Notes under the pieces: model-generated
Database searches by the model: none
What the model saw: only the letters and a program-made list of their open reading frames with translations
What the model was told of the DNA's origin: nothing
Part shown: one piece after another, positions 30,938-42,345 of the stretch
Layout of the letters: each line of letters starts with the position of its first letter
Position numbering within the stretch: the stretch's first letter is position 1
Source of the DNA: Ashinkailepas kermadecensis
Lineage: Eukaryota; Arthropoda; Thecostraca; Neolepadidae
Reading direction: 5' to 3'
Assembly (NCBI GenBank): GCA_034440615.1
Contig: JAOTOM010005125.1
Span: 268,001 to 332,000 of the forward strand
DNA: 64,000 nt
Made by a program: the position numbers and the translations under genes

Positions 30938-31358
30938 CTGAGACACCCGCCAGACGGACGTCAACAGCAGCACACGCTGGCACAACTCTAGTGGTGGTGG
31001 TGTCCTGCGGCTTAGGTGCGCTTCGACCACGCGGGACAACTGTCACTCAACACACATTAGCAGAGCTCACCGGGATAACTCTACCCAAACAAACCTCACA
31101 CAACAGAGTATAATGTGGGAAAATACAAGCATATACCAGGGAACGGTGCACACTGGGAGAACTCTCACAACATATCCAGAATGTGGTTATATTTCATATG
31201 ACTGTTAGGACAAATCCCGACGGTTAAATAGTTCGCCGGCCGCCGTCGCAACCTCGACGTATCAATGGCTTCCAAGGACATTGCAATACCAGAGGTTTCC
31301 TGATGCAGCTCACATCAAACCCCATATACTCTCTGTTCCAACTCTTACAGATGCTCGC

Positions 31359-31564
31359 GGGCGGGGATGGCCGAGTGGTTAAGATGTTGGGCTCTGGGTG
31401 CCAAAGGTACCGGGTTCGACACTCGCACCGCTCGGGACATTTCCCAACCCCGCGGCCCACCGGCGAAGCAGTATGGGCGACGCCATTAGCCGTGAATGTG
31501 CATAAAGTGCGTCGTGCGTCGTGTCATAAAGTGCGTTTCTTCATTCACCCAATGAACAAACTGG
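31359..31564 (+). mobile_element. tRNA-derived SINE, second family (S2)
   Basis: The head GGCGGGGATGGCCGAGTGGT has an A box (TGGCCGAGTGG), and the B box is GGGTTCGACACTC near 31412; together they resemble a tRNA-Ser/Leu-type head. The body includes GCATAAAGTGCGTCGTGCGT with a partial repeat of ATAAAGTGCGT, and it ends near CACCCAATGAACAAACTGG. An 11-bp duplication CAGATGCTCGC flanks it (31348-31358 and 31565-31575). It has no AACC tail, so it probably uses a different LINE. Confidence 0.82.
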
Positions 31565-31717
31565 CAGATGCTCGCCGGGGACAGCAATCGCACAGTGCGA
31601 GGGCGACACCAGTTTCACATCCGGGGAAGGGGCAGCAGAGTGACTGAGTAGTGGGACTGTGGTGCTGCTCCAGCCACCGTCCAGCAGCAGCAGGGTGGCA
31701 CCAATCGAGTGTGATGT

Positions 31718-32130
31718 GGTCGGTACTCATATGGTGACGCTGTATGATGCAGCGGTACTCACGTGGTGTCGGCAGCGGCGAGTATGATGTGGTCGGTACT
31801 CATATGGTGACGCTGTGTGGTGCAGTGGTACTACTCACGTGGTGTCGGCAGCGGCGAGTGTGATGTGGTCGGTACTCATATGGTGACGCTGTGTGGTGCA
31901 GCGGTACTCACGTGGTGTCGGCAGCGGCGAGTGTGGTGTGGTCGGTACTCATATGGTGACGCTGTGTGGTGCAGTGGTACTCACGTGGTGTCGGCAGCGG
32001 CGAGTGTGATGTGGTCGGTACTCGTATGGTGACGCTGTGTGGTGCAGCGGTACTCACGTGGTGTCGGCAGCGGCGAGTGTGATGTGGTCGGTACTTATAT
32101 GGTGACGCTGTGTGGTGCAGCGGTACTCAC
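31718..32130 (-). repeat. 73-bp array of the exon 2 end plus donor, six copies
   Basis: TACTCACGTGGTGTCGGCAG occurs at 31756, 31832, 31905, 31978, 32051 and 32124, i.e. every 73 bp (one interval 76). On the minus strand each unit has the exon 2 end GCTGCCGACACCAC followed by the donor GTGAGTA. Six intact donors therefore lie in a row; the last is the genuine exon edge. A second internal GGTACTCATATGGTG resembles a decayed half-unit. Confidence 0.95.
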
Positions 32131-32262
32131 GTGGTGTCGGCAGCGGCGAGCGCCACCAGATCGGTGGTGCGACGGTACCAGTCAGCAGCCGACGGAGGCA
32201 TGGAAAAAGTGTGGAACGTATGCACGGCTGTATCGAGATGCGACACGGACGCAGTCAGTTCC
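32131..32262 (-). CDS. CTC1: CTC1-like gene, exon 2
   Basis: The acceptor is GATGTCTGTTTCAG|GGAACTG and the donor GACACCAC|GTGAGT. One base completes arginine of exon 1, then 43 codons and two bases: ELTASVSHLDTAVHTFHTF, SMPPSAADWYRRTTDLVAL. Splice sites are strong, and the phase fits exons 1 and 3. The segment is not recognisable alone. Confidence 0.67.
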
Positions 32263-32479
32263 CTGAAACAGACATCAGACAAGCGTGTCAGGTCTGGGTC
32301 ACTTCTACCCCCCCTCCCGCTTTCGCTCTCTCCCTCTTCCTCGCTCCCGACCTTGTTCTCTATATCCTGCTCTATCGCTCTCAAAACTCGCTCTCGCAAC
32401 AAGATCATCGTGAACAAAGCATACTGATATGACACTGGATGTCCATGAGCTGCACCGAACAGCACTGCAAATATTTGAC

Positions 32480-32760
32480 GCCTTCGAAAATAGCGAATCA
32501 CACCGTCGTGGCCTTCTTCTATCACTTCAGGATCTATCATCGGATATCATGGGCGGCTGCCTTTGCGAAGATCACGCGACTGGGCGTCCCTGATTGTGCA
32601 ATCCGTTGGGCCAAGGTCATTCTATCGTAGTACCGTGCTCGGGTGCGCGAGGTGCAACTCTCAAAGGTCCAGAGTATTTCAAATCGACAGGGATCCGCTT
32701 GGCCCTTTTTTAGACCAGTTAACTCTTACCCCGTTCGCTCTGCCTTGGTGGTGGTGCTGA
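32480..32760 (+). pseudogene. Reverse-transcriptase relic (CR1/Jockey-type fragment)
   Basis: The plus-strand translation AKITRLGVPDCAIRWAK, then YRARVREVQLSK and a shifted RDPLGPFLDQL, resembles the RT fingers-palm stretch L-G-V-P-x-x-x-I-R-W ... R-V ... G-P-L-L-F. It has an internal stop and at least one frameshift. It lies in intron 1 of the CTC1-like gene, antisense to it, and differs from LINE families A and B. It is short, so the call is tentative. Confidence 0.45.
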
Positions 32761-33805
32761 AATGGTAAATGTGATTGGAAGACGTTCGGAGCTAATTGTT
32801 TAGTTGGTCTTCCGCGTCACTTCGCCAACAAGATTCTCCGATACAAATGCGACATCCGGGGTGACCATGCCGCGGGCAGCAGGACTTTCTTGTGTGAGGG
32901 TGCCGTCCTGCACGCAGGTGAAGCGCAAAGTGGTGGCCCGATCGTCCATCTAATGTCCGAATATATCCTGCTGTCGTGGAACCCACACATTTATTATTAT
33001 CGTGACATCGTGCTTCCACGATTGAGAGGGCTTGGTGCACGCAGCAGGGACATCTCCGCCTGTCGCGAGTGTGCTACGGGTGTGGCAATCGGCTGGGAAC
33101 AAATTCTTCCCTCACAACCGTAATGACGCCTTTTGTCTTCTCTTGATCGGCATATGCCCATCTTTTGGTAGTGGATAGTTATAATCATGTTATTGGTTAC
33201 GAACACCTAAAACCTCCTATATTTAGCTGAATGCATAGTTCACGTCAATGCTGCTCGCATTACAAGCCTATTCGGTGGATTCCCTGGGACACTTGCTTTC
33301 TGAGACATTCTTACCTAAGTCTTCATCAGGTTATGATAAAGCCAAAACTTGAGGGAGCATTAACGTTAAAAGCAGAAATGACAAGTTAACAGTATTTCAA
33401 TACCCCAATGTCACCAGCCGTCGTAATTGTGTAACATAGGTAGAGCACAACTCGTACTTGATACTGCGGCTCCTGTCGGTCTCAAATGCGTGACACTGGA
33501 TCACATCCTCGAGCTGCATCTCTGCCTCCATGCAAGTTCATGATCACATGGATGTAGGCTGCCACAAGGATGCAATGCTGTTTTAATGCTCAACAAAATG
33601 ATACGATCAGCCCGTACGTGTATCCCAACACGTTTTGCACAATACTTGACTCCACTCTAGTCAGCATGCGCACACCCCTCCTACACACATCATTCCCCAC
33701 ATGAATCCCACCTGACTTCACCTGGTCAGTACCACCCCCCCACCCCACCCCACCCGCCCATCTTGAACTCGCACCCACCTGCAGCCGGTTAGTACCGGGA
33801 CCTAC
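32761..33805. other. CTC1-like intron 1, unassigned part
   Basis: A plus-strand frame at 32890-33123 has no recognisable domain. The stretch 33660-33790 is C-rich (CCACCCCACCCCACCC). Nothing else is supported. Confidence 0.4.
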
Positions 33806-34008
33806 CTGTTGAGCACCTCCACCCAAGTGCAGGCGCACGCTGTCAACCGACGCTGGGCCGACGTCCAGTGGACGTTAAACACGACGACATTATCCCCGAC
33901 CAGCAATTGCGGACAGCTGGTCACTCCAGAGATGGCCGTCAGTAGCAGCTGGACGTCGTTGTTCAGTTGGAACAGCTGCAGCGATGAGTCCGCCGATGTC
34001 ACCACACC
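33806..34008 (-). CDS. CTC1: CTC1-like gene, exon 1 of those visible
   Basis: The acceptor is GATGCGTCCGTCTCAG|GGTGTG and the donor CTCAACAG|GTAGGT. It has 67 codons plus two bases and opens in phase 0, so at least one coding exon lies further upstream. The frame GVVTSADSSLQLFQLNND, LLLTAISGVTSCPQLLVGDNV and VFNVHWTSAQRR shows OB-fold-like alternation, with an L-x-G-D-x-V-x-x-x-N-V block similar to the P-G-D-x-V turns of telomere OB-folds. Family CTC1 proteins are about 1100-1200 residues; the visible exons give 678, so about 450 N-terminal residues are unaccounted for. Confidence 0.65.
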
Positions 34009-34210
34009 CTGAGACGGACGCATCACTGTCAGAGGCTGTCGGCATGCCTAGGTACGGAGCATCATTGTCAGAGACTGTCATCGTGCCGGAGTGTCACTCT
34101 CAAAGGCTGTCGCCGTGCCTTGAGATGAGCCGTCACTCAGGGTCTCCAAATCCATTTTCGCCGTGCCTTGAGATGAGCCGTCACTCAGGGTCTCCAAATC
34201 CATTTCGAGC
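34009..34210 (-). repeat. 43-49 bp repeats at the exon 1 acceptor
   Basis: Three diverged copies of CATCACTGTCAGAGGCTGTC then GGCATGCC (34020, 34063, 34098), followed by two near-identical 49-bp copies of GCCTTGAGATGAGCCGTCAC then TCAGGGTCTCC (34117 and 34166). CCTTGAGATG-CGTCACT resembles CCCTGAGACGGACGCATCACT at the true acceptor, so the units probably derive from that junction. Confidence 0.65.
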
Positions 34211-37200
34211 TTGGGTGCCAAAGTGGAAAATTATTCTTCAAATAGTAACGTAATGGTGCAAAATTGAGGTTCAAGTTGCACCAAACATTATTTCAGTTCA
34301 ACTTATGGTCTTCGACCATAATTTCACATTTCGTGTGCAAAAAATAAATGGTGGCAACATACAGTTTTCATATAATTCCTGATTTTTTATTTCTTCAGCT
34401 TAGTCGCCAATTTGAAAACAGGAGCAATACCAGATAGCAGTGGAAATTTAGTGGTGGGATCTGGAGGTAGGAGTGGACAGTCATACCCAACTGGGTGACA
34501 TTTTCCATTTTCCATTTTCCGGGGACCATCAATAATCTTGCATGGTTACGATCAGTAATTTTTTAGACAAGTCAGCTGTGTCCAGGGTTCGATGTGTGTT
34601 TCATCATGCTAAATGTGGAGATAAAATTTTTAGGCAATTGATTTTGGAAGACATATTTGTCTTCAAACCTGTCAGTGTCAGCTTGTATTCCAGTCAATCT
34701 TGAGCACTGTATCACATAGTAGTTAATTGTCAAACAGCTTTATTGAACCTCCTATTGAGAAAAATGGCAGAATGATTTTCTAGAAACAGGGTTCTCAAAT
34801 TCATGCAGCTGGGTGTAAATTGACACCTGCCAAATTTTTGCTTACATCGCTTCAGATATCTTTTCTACATCCTGACACCAACCAAGCTACTTGTCAATTA
34901 TGTGAATGTTAGTGGATATAATCATGCATTATATGTAGACATTTTCTTAGCTGTAGATATTGCATCTCAAAAATGTTGGCCGATGTTGTTGTATTCACAC
35001 ATGAAAATGGTTCTTTCCTTCAATCACATTCAACAGCTGTAGTTGGGATTCAGTGTTTCATGTGCACCAAAATGTGCGTCTAACGTACCACTATTTTACA
35101 TTTTTACTCATCCCTGGCATCATTTCTTACTTATATCGGACACCTAACACAAAATGAACTGAAGAACACTGTCTGGTGGATAACACTCCAGAAGAAGAAA
35201 AATCCAGGAGTCTATTTTTCCAACCATTGAGGTGTCACCGTTACAAATCACGAGATGTGGTTCTTAATACAGAACGAAGTGTAAAAGATAGAGCCATTTC
35301 GAAACCAAGACAAACGTCTCCCCCATCTGGATGGAAGACCTGGAAGATGACTTCTTAGAGCGTAATGGTACCATAGGAATGCTTTATGCTTACGTTTATG
35401 TTCTCAAATTCAGTTTGAGTTAGATGTCCGATGTAGGAAAAAATGTTACGGATGAGGAAAAACTAAAAATAACGGAAAAAATAGTCAAGAGCATGGTATC
35501 TGTTCATGGAAAATATTTGGGGAAGCATTGGATTGGGCCACGAGGCGAAACCATTCATGAGGCCCAGCTATCGGATGTCAGATTAGGTTATGAAAATATT
35601 GGGGAGCCACTCAGATACAAATCGACACCAGCGAGGCACGACACCCATGGGGGAATCTATCTTTCCGTCTACCACCACACAGTAGGATATGATTTTACAT
35701 CACCCCAAATGGGATTTCCGTAAGATACAGTGTTAAAATCCCCTCCCCAAAGTGACGTCTTTATCTCCCAGCCATATAATCATTAAAACATGGCCCATCC
35801 TATATTACTGGTCCATCCTATACCCATCCTATCCTATACTCTGGAAGAAACATGGCGTTGTGCCTCACCATCCACTGACAAATAAGAACGGCGGGTGGTA
35901 GACTGATAGGACCCATTAATTATTCGTGGAATCAGTGAGGGCACAGGGGGCGTGTTCCTGCCCCTCTCTCGATAAAAAACGACTCATCACCGATCGGAAA
36001 GTGGCGCTCCATTGCGAAGGCTTTACCGCCCCAGGGGCAGATATAGGGGAGGAAATGAGAGGCATGTGCCGACTCCAGAGAAGTGGCGCCCAAGTGAATC
36101 CTCGAGTTAACCCTTCCCCACTGCTCAATGGATTTTTCAACTAGACGCCCATCTCAGAAGAAAGGTGTCCCTTGAGAGGCAAAGGAGATTCTCAGTATGA
36201 TCGAGTCCATTCCCCTACCCCTCAACAAAGGAGATAGGATGGCGGAGCTCATTCCTCCCCATCCCTCAACAACTCTTCCCAGCCTTCATGTGCGCATCAG
36301 CCAGAATTTGGGGAAATTATCGGGGAACATTTGACGGTTTATCGCAAGTTGTCCCATCCCCGCCCGACATTGACCGGCTGGGTCCGCCCTTAAACCTACC
36401 TGGCTAAATCCACAACCATGGGTTCAAGTACCTCAAAGGAAGCAAGATGTCTTGACTAGCCATGGGCGGCTTCAGGACACTGGGGGCGCTCCCCGTCCCC
36501 CCCCCATGGAATATGGTGGCTCCCTTTCGGCCAGGAAAAGCGCAATTTCAGGAAGGCTCGAGTGCACTACCCCCCATCCAAAGGTCAGCGGATTGTTCAT
36601 ATAAAAGCGACCTTTTAAGACGAAAGGCTATGCTCAAGATGCTCGAGTGTACTCCACGGTCAACATTTTTTTTTCGCCGAAGAAGCCCCTCCGAGGAAGG
36701 AAATGTGGCCCGCCCCCGCCCCACGAACACTGCTGGATCCGTCCCTGTACCTACCCAGCTACTCTCCATTCCACACAGCACGGCTATATCAACACTGGAT
36801 GAAAGGTAACCTTACTTATCTGTAAAGCTGGCAATAACACCGGTGTCAAACATTCACGATGCGTTACTTCCCAGCGCGTCATGCAACCAGTCAAATTATT
36901 CCTGGTCTTGAGATGGTTATGGTAGGGTTGCATCCCGGTTCCAGCTCAGAACGGCTTACTGGGCGCATCCTGTAGTTACTGGACGTCTTGAGATTCGACT
37001 GGTTGATGAACGCCGGATGAGAATTTCTAAGTGATGCAAAATTGTCATAGATCAATACAGAATAATACGATATGCTCAGCCGGGCCAAATTTGCATCCTG
37101 TAGATAGTGGATGTTCATACACCACATTGATTCAGTTAGGTGTCGTGCTCCGCGAACCACCAGAGATGAGGTTATTTTGGATGAAACTGAAGTCCGATGA

Positions 37201-37680
37201 ACACAAAACAAGAGTAGTAGAACCCATGCCACTTGGTGCACGCTAAAGTGCATGGATTGCTCGCTCTGTTTAGCTAATTTGAGGAAAAAGCCTGTCAAAT
37301 TATTACTTGCAACACGTTGAATAGAATGCAAGGAGTTTTTCGCGTGTATTGCTCTTCACTGCCATGGATTCATGTATAGTTATACTTCAATATCTGCATC
37401 GTTTTACTGCGTAAAATATCAAGAAATTGATATGGAATGACGTACAATTGTATTCCGCTTCAATTGATGGTCTTCTGCACCTCATTGGTTTTTTTTCATC
37501 TATAAGTTAGCTCCGAAGTTAGGTGCCAGTTAGGTGTCGAAAGCACATCCCTGCTGTTTTCACATCACCCTGTTAGGTTTTGTTTCCCTTCATTCTCGCT
37601 AGATGGCAATCGCTCAAAGATTCCGGAATGCGTTTGTTTACAAAGTCAGCTGACTAACTGTTGAATGACAGACAGTCCCA
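34211..37680. other. Gene-poor stretch upstream of the CTC1-like exons
   Basis: AT-rich with short frames only. The frames at 35424-35723 (plus) and 35916-36144 (both strands) have no recognisable domain. Runs of C and T near 36495 and 36665 are noted. The missing 5' exons of the CTC1-like gene should lie here or further right, but I could not find phase-compatible candidates. Confidence 0.4.
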
Positions 37681-37682
37681 AA

Positions 37683-37850
37683 GTAATGTAGGATGCCCTG
37701 TAACGGAACGGTATTACTTTGTTTAAACATTAAGGTGAAAATATGTATTTATTACAACTCCCGACGCTCCGGTGTCATACCTTTTTCAAGAGCAATCAGA
37801 GTCCTTCCTTGCCCTTGAAGAAGGTATGACACTGAAACATCGGGTCAAGA
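37683..37850. repeat. Inverted partner of the LINE-B 3' end, plus local palindrome
   Basis: AATGTAGGATGCCCTGTAAC ... CATTAAGGTGAAAATATG then TATTTATTACAAC is an imperfect reverse complement of 43150-43250 (TTGTAATAAATAAATATTCT, CACCTTAATG, GGCCATCCTACATT). Next to it, GGTGTCATACCTTTTTCAAG (37770-37789) and CTTGAAGAAGGTATGACAC (37815-37833) form an imperfect hairpin of about 20 bp arms. It marks the left boundary of LINE B. Confidence 0.7.
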
Positions 37851-38115
37851 CACGAAGAGATCCAGGGACCCTAGAGGAGCACTCCTGCGAATCTAGAAGG
37901 AAAACCTCCCTCACCAAATCCCCCAACTTCTCTCTGTCTCCCAACTAACCTTTACCCCCCGGAGGAAACCTAACGGTGTCGAGCCCACTGTCTTGGGCCA
38001 TTACGGCCGGGGCAGGGACCAGAGAGCGAAAGCTCGGTCCAGGGTGCAACGAATCCGGATAGTTCTTCAGTCAGGAGGGACACTTGCGGGGGGTGGAACA
38101 AAACCATTACACACC

Positions 38116-39300
38116 ATGGCGCCCGCCGCCAGCACCACACAAGGCATCTACCTAGTAGGTACGTACACAGAGACAGGACACAACATCACACAGGAGTCTC
38201 CTTTCACTCTCGAGAGGACACTCAGACACATTCTTGATTCAACACACTTCAAGGTCCACATGCACACCACACACATCATAGTCCAAACACAGAGCAGCGC
38301 GGACACACAAACTCTACTAAACACAACCACCTTGAGCAACCAGCACTGCTCCTTCACGTTACAGCGCACCTTGAACACCAGCCGCGGCTACATTTACGCC
38401 CCGGAGCTGGATAGCTTACCACTTGACAGCATCGCCGCACTATTCGACGCCTCAGCCATCCTGGATGCCACAGTTACAATCAGCCAGATTAAACGGGGGG
38501 CACGTTCGACTCAGTACTGACTTTCGACTCACAACACCTACCATCACACGTCCACGTACACAACAAGGCCTACGAGGTCCGCCTCTACGTGCCTCTGCCA
38601 CTATGGTGCCGGTTCTGGTTGTGTTATGGACACGGCGAACGCGCATGCGCGTCACCAACTCCCAGATGCAGCCAGTGCGCCGGTCACCACGCGGCATCCG
38701 ACTGCAACTCCTCCGAAAGGCGGTGTGCAGGCTGTGATGGGACGCACCCCGCCACCGACCCCGACTGCCCCAAGTGGGCATACGAGAGGGAGGTGTGCCG
38801 GAATGCGGCAACTCATCGGGTGCCACACGCAACAGCACGACAGCACCTACGCCACACCACCACTGACACTCACACAGCCACAATTGCACCTCTCCACACC
38901 GCACCTACCGCCGGGCGAAGCTACGCAGCGACGCTCTCCACACCTAAACCCACACCCCCTCCAACACCAGCTCCCACCCGCCCAACCATCCCACCAGCAG
39001 CCGGCTCCCGGAGCACGGAGCACGGCACACCTCCCTCCGCAACGCTCCTCCGATCCTCGCCTCAACCGCCCCACCGATCCCCGACCTCCCCGGCCCACCG
39101 CCCCTCGACCTCACCGATCACCACTCCTTCCCACCCCACCCCGCCCCACCCAGGACCTGGCCTCCTCCCACATCCATTTCACTTCAGACCTGGCCTTTAT
39201 CCACATCCCTTAACCCTCGACCCGGCCTCCTCCCACACCCTTTCCACCGCGGGCCCGGCTTCCCACGACTCAACGACCTGCTCCCTGCTCCCAACGACTT
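38116..39300 (+). pseudogene. LINE family B: gag-like ORF1 relic
   Basis: From an ATG at 38116 the frame runs to a stop at 38518-38520, then continues in other frames. The second part holds three knuckles: CYGHGERAC/CSQCAGHHAASDC (near 38660) and CAGCDGTHPATDPDC (near 38728). A long Pro/Thr/Ser-rich tail follows to about 39250. It differs from family A in having the extra C-x2-C-x4-H knuckles and no LSPF block. The true endonuclease start is missing downstream, so ORF1 is joined directly to the end of the endonuclease. Confidence 0.8.
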
Positions 39301-39312
39301 AGCTCACTATTT

Positions 39313-42300
39313 GACTGGTCAGTTTCAGACGTTCCCGGGCTCAGCGACCACTACCCAATCACAATTAGGATCAGCACGGACGCTTATCCACCACACTAAG
39401 CTATTTAGACAATCTTGGAACTTGAAAAGAGCAGACTGGGCTAAATTCGAGGAACAGGTGGACCTCAACTTAACAACTTCAGAGACCGGTAAGATCGAGA
39501 CAATCCTAAGGGCCATCAGTTCAGCAGCACGAGACTCAGTCCCAAAAAGTAACCAATCTAGGAAAAGGCATCTACGCCATGGTGGACCCCGGGCTGTCAA
39601 AGGGCAATCGCCGCACGGCGCCGTGCCCACAAACAATTCAAAAGATGCGTGTGCGAAGCACACCTATCAGCATACAGACAATCTCAAAAACACTGCGGTA
39701 CACAATTCGAACAGCACGACAAAACTGTTGGCAGTCTTTTGCCTCTCAATTCAATAGGTTCACCCCTACCGGCAGAATATGGGACCTGATGAAGCGTTTA
39801 AACCTGAAACGCCCACCACCAGGCCCCTTCCCCCAGCTGACGGTGAAAGGACAGGACATCACAGACCCACATCAAGTCGTAGACCACTTTAAACTACACT
39901 ACGCCAGCGTATCTGGCAACAGCAACTACGACACGACTATAGTAAGCGCTCTAGACGCCCTTGCTTCCAAAGCAAATTTTAGCTCTAGCAATAGAGAAAT
40001 CTACAATTAGTCGTTTACTATGCACGAATTACACCTTGCCCTCAGCAAGTGTGGAAACACGTCGGTTGGGCCGGACGACATCCATTACCAGTTTCTTAAA
40101 CGACTTAGCAAAAACTCCCTAACGTACCTAATATCGGCCATAAATGAACTGTACCAAAGCGACACGTTTCCCGCATCCTAGCGAGAGAGCGTAAGCATTC
40201 CATTGCAAAAGCCGCACAAAGATTACTCCACCCCAAAAGGTTATATACCCATCTCACTTACTAGCTGTGCTAGCAAGTTAGTCGAACGCATGGTCAACAC
40301 ACGATTGAGGAAATTTCTGGAACACAACGACCTGCTCGACGAATTTCAGTGCGGCTTCCAGCGTCAAAAATCAACTACAGACAATCTCATTAGATTAGTG
40401 TATGACATAAAAAGTGGTCTACGCATCAAACGCACAACAGTAGCTGCCTACTTAGACATCACTGCCACATTCGACCGAGTACACAAGTCCGCACTGACAC
40501 ACATACTCCACAAGATGGGCATACGCGGACACATGGCACACTTCATTCTCAATTTCCTTAGAGACAGGACCCTTAAGGTCCGATGCGGCAGTGTCACATC
40601 AAACACAACAACTCAGGAGCAGGGCCTGGCCCAGGGGAGCGTGCTCTCACCGAGCCTCTTCATCATCATGATCAACGACTTACTTGGTGACCACACTGAC
40701 ACTTCACTTCAATACTCACTTTTCGCGGACGACATAGCCATTTGGACATCACAATGCTTCCTTAAAGCTGAAAAAAAAACATTCAAGCAGGACTAGACCA
40801 CATTGCAGTGGTGCAATACTTGGGGCTTCACCCTGGCCGCAGAAAAATCGGCCACCGTCACATATAGTCGTCTCCGCCCGACACCCAAAACTCTACTTAA
40901 AATCGATGGCAAGGCCATCGAACAGGTGTAATGCTTCAAGTTCTTAAGAGTACATTTAGACGAAAAACTCCGTTTCAACACCCACATCACCTCCATTTAG
41001 TTAGCTAGTTAATTTGGCTTTAGGGCGCTTCGACCAGAGTTGATCATTCGCGCCCATCACCTCCATCACCTCCATCTCGAAGCGATGCGCGAAGCGCGTC
41101 AACATACTACGTGCACTTGCAGGCACAGACTGGGGCGGAGACAGGAAAACACTACTGCGACTGTACACATCAATCATACGACCCATCTTAGAATACAACA
41201 GCATCATTTTTGCCATCATTTCAGAAAGTCAGAGCCGAAATTTATAAATCATCCAAAACAGCTGCATCATCAGAGCAGCCACAGGTGCCCTCAGCAGCAC
41301 ACCGATAGCCAGTCTTCTAGTGGACTCAAACACGCCCCACTCCACGTCAGGAGGACAACACAGCTGTGCCGCTACCGCATCAAAATCAAATCCATTAAAA
41401 ATCATCCAGCACAGCGCTGCTTTACGCCTGACAGATACGACAAGAGCCGATTTGCGCGCAAACTTCCACCATATAGCATTCAAATTGCCACGGCTCTCTC
41501 AGATCTTAACTTCGCACTGCCATCCACTGCAGCTCGACCGCCCACTAGGCCGTTCTGGACTTTCCGTCAACCAAAGGTCGAGTACTTGCTCTCGGAGAAG
41601 AAATCCGCTATCAATCGGCGGAAATTCTTGGCTTCTTCCACAAGCTCGCCGATGACAACAATCACAAATCACTCGTATTCACGGATGGGCCGAAACACGA
41701 GGCTCAGGTAGGCATCGGCATCACTGGACCAGGTCTCAGACTTTCCAAGCGTCTACCAGATAACTTCTCCATCTACTCCGCTGAACTTTTCCTTCCTCTG
41801 GATTCCGGGCCTCGCCAACATCCCAGGTAACGAAGAAGCAGACCGGCTCGCAAAGCAAGCCTTAGCATTGACCAATTACCCTAGCGTGGAATATTCGGTA
41901 GACGATTGCAAAGCACTCCTACAACGCCACATTCGCCAAAATCAACAGAACACATGGACACAACACAACTCAACACAACACAAATCCAACCACACCCACG
42001 CAATCAAACCAACAATAAGCACATGGAACACATCAAATCAATCTCACCGACAAAAAGAGGTCATCCTCACTAGACTTAGAACTGGTTGCACAAAACTAAC
42101 ACAGCCTCAATTAGAGGGTGACCAATATACAACACCGCACTGCGGCACCTGCAACACCACATTAAGCATATGCCACATCCTGCTAGACTGTGGTAGCTTT
42201 AGCTCTCAAAGACAACCACTTAAGGCATTCTGCCAAAGAAAGGGCATCACCTTATCGTTTCCATCGCTTATCGGTGACAAGCACCCAGCACTCCTTGAAT

Positions 42301-42345
42301 TGCTATTTGAATATTTGTATGCCACAAAACTAGCCGGAGCACTGT
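39313..42345 (+). pseudogene. LINE family B: ORF2 relic lacking most of the endonuclease
   Basis: It starts at DWSVSDVPGLSDHYPI (39313), the last strand of an APE endonuclease, so about 200 residues are deleted. The reverse transcriptase follows: SLTSCASKLVERMV near 40255, QCGFQRQKST, LDITATFDRVH near 40454 and GLAQGSVLSPSLF near 40624. The catalytic FADD is intact at 40722-40733. RNase H has FTDGPKHEAQVGIG at 41678 and SIYSAEL. The C-terminal CGTCNTTLSICHILLDC is at about 42144-42194, and the stop is at 42343-42345. There are several frameshifts, and a short retroposon interrupts it at 40997. It is of the RNase H-bearing I/R1-like type and clearly distinct from family A. Confidence 0.9.
40997..41054 (-). 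mobile_element. Short stem-loop retroposon inside LINE B
   Basis: Reversed tail TAGTTAGCTAGTTAATTTGG and core TTTAGGGCGCTTCGACCAGA ... GATCATTCGCGCC. It is flanked by CATCACCTCCAT at 40985-40996 and 41055-41066 (12-bp duplication), with the target partly repeated once more downstream. It is younger than LINE B, which it interrupts between the RT and the RNase H. Confidence 0.85.

Noticed and set aside
32127..32540. Exon 2 extended upstream to a 137-residue frame
   Set aside because: A strong acceptor (GTCTGTTTCAG) matches the phase left by exon 1; the upstream part is chance open sequence in the intron.
38452..39098. Minus-strand cysteine/glycine-rich frames around 38.5-39.1 kb
   Set aside because: Antisense shadows of the Pro/Thr-rich ORF1 and zinc-knuckle coding sequence of LINE B.
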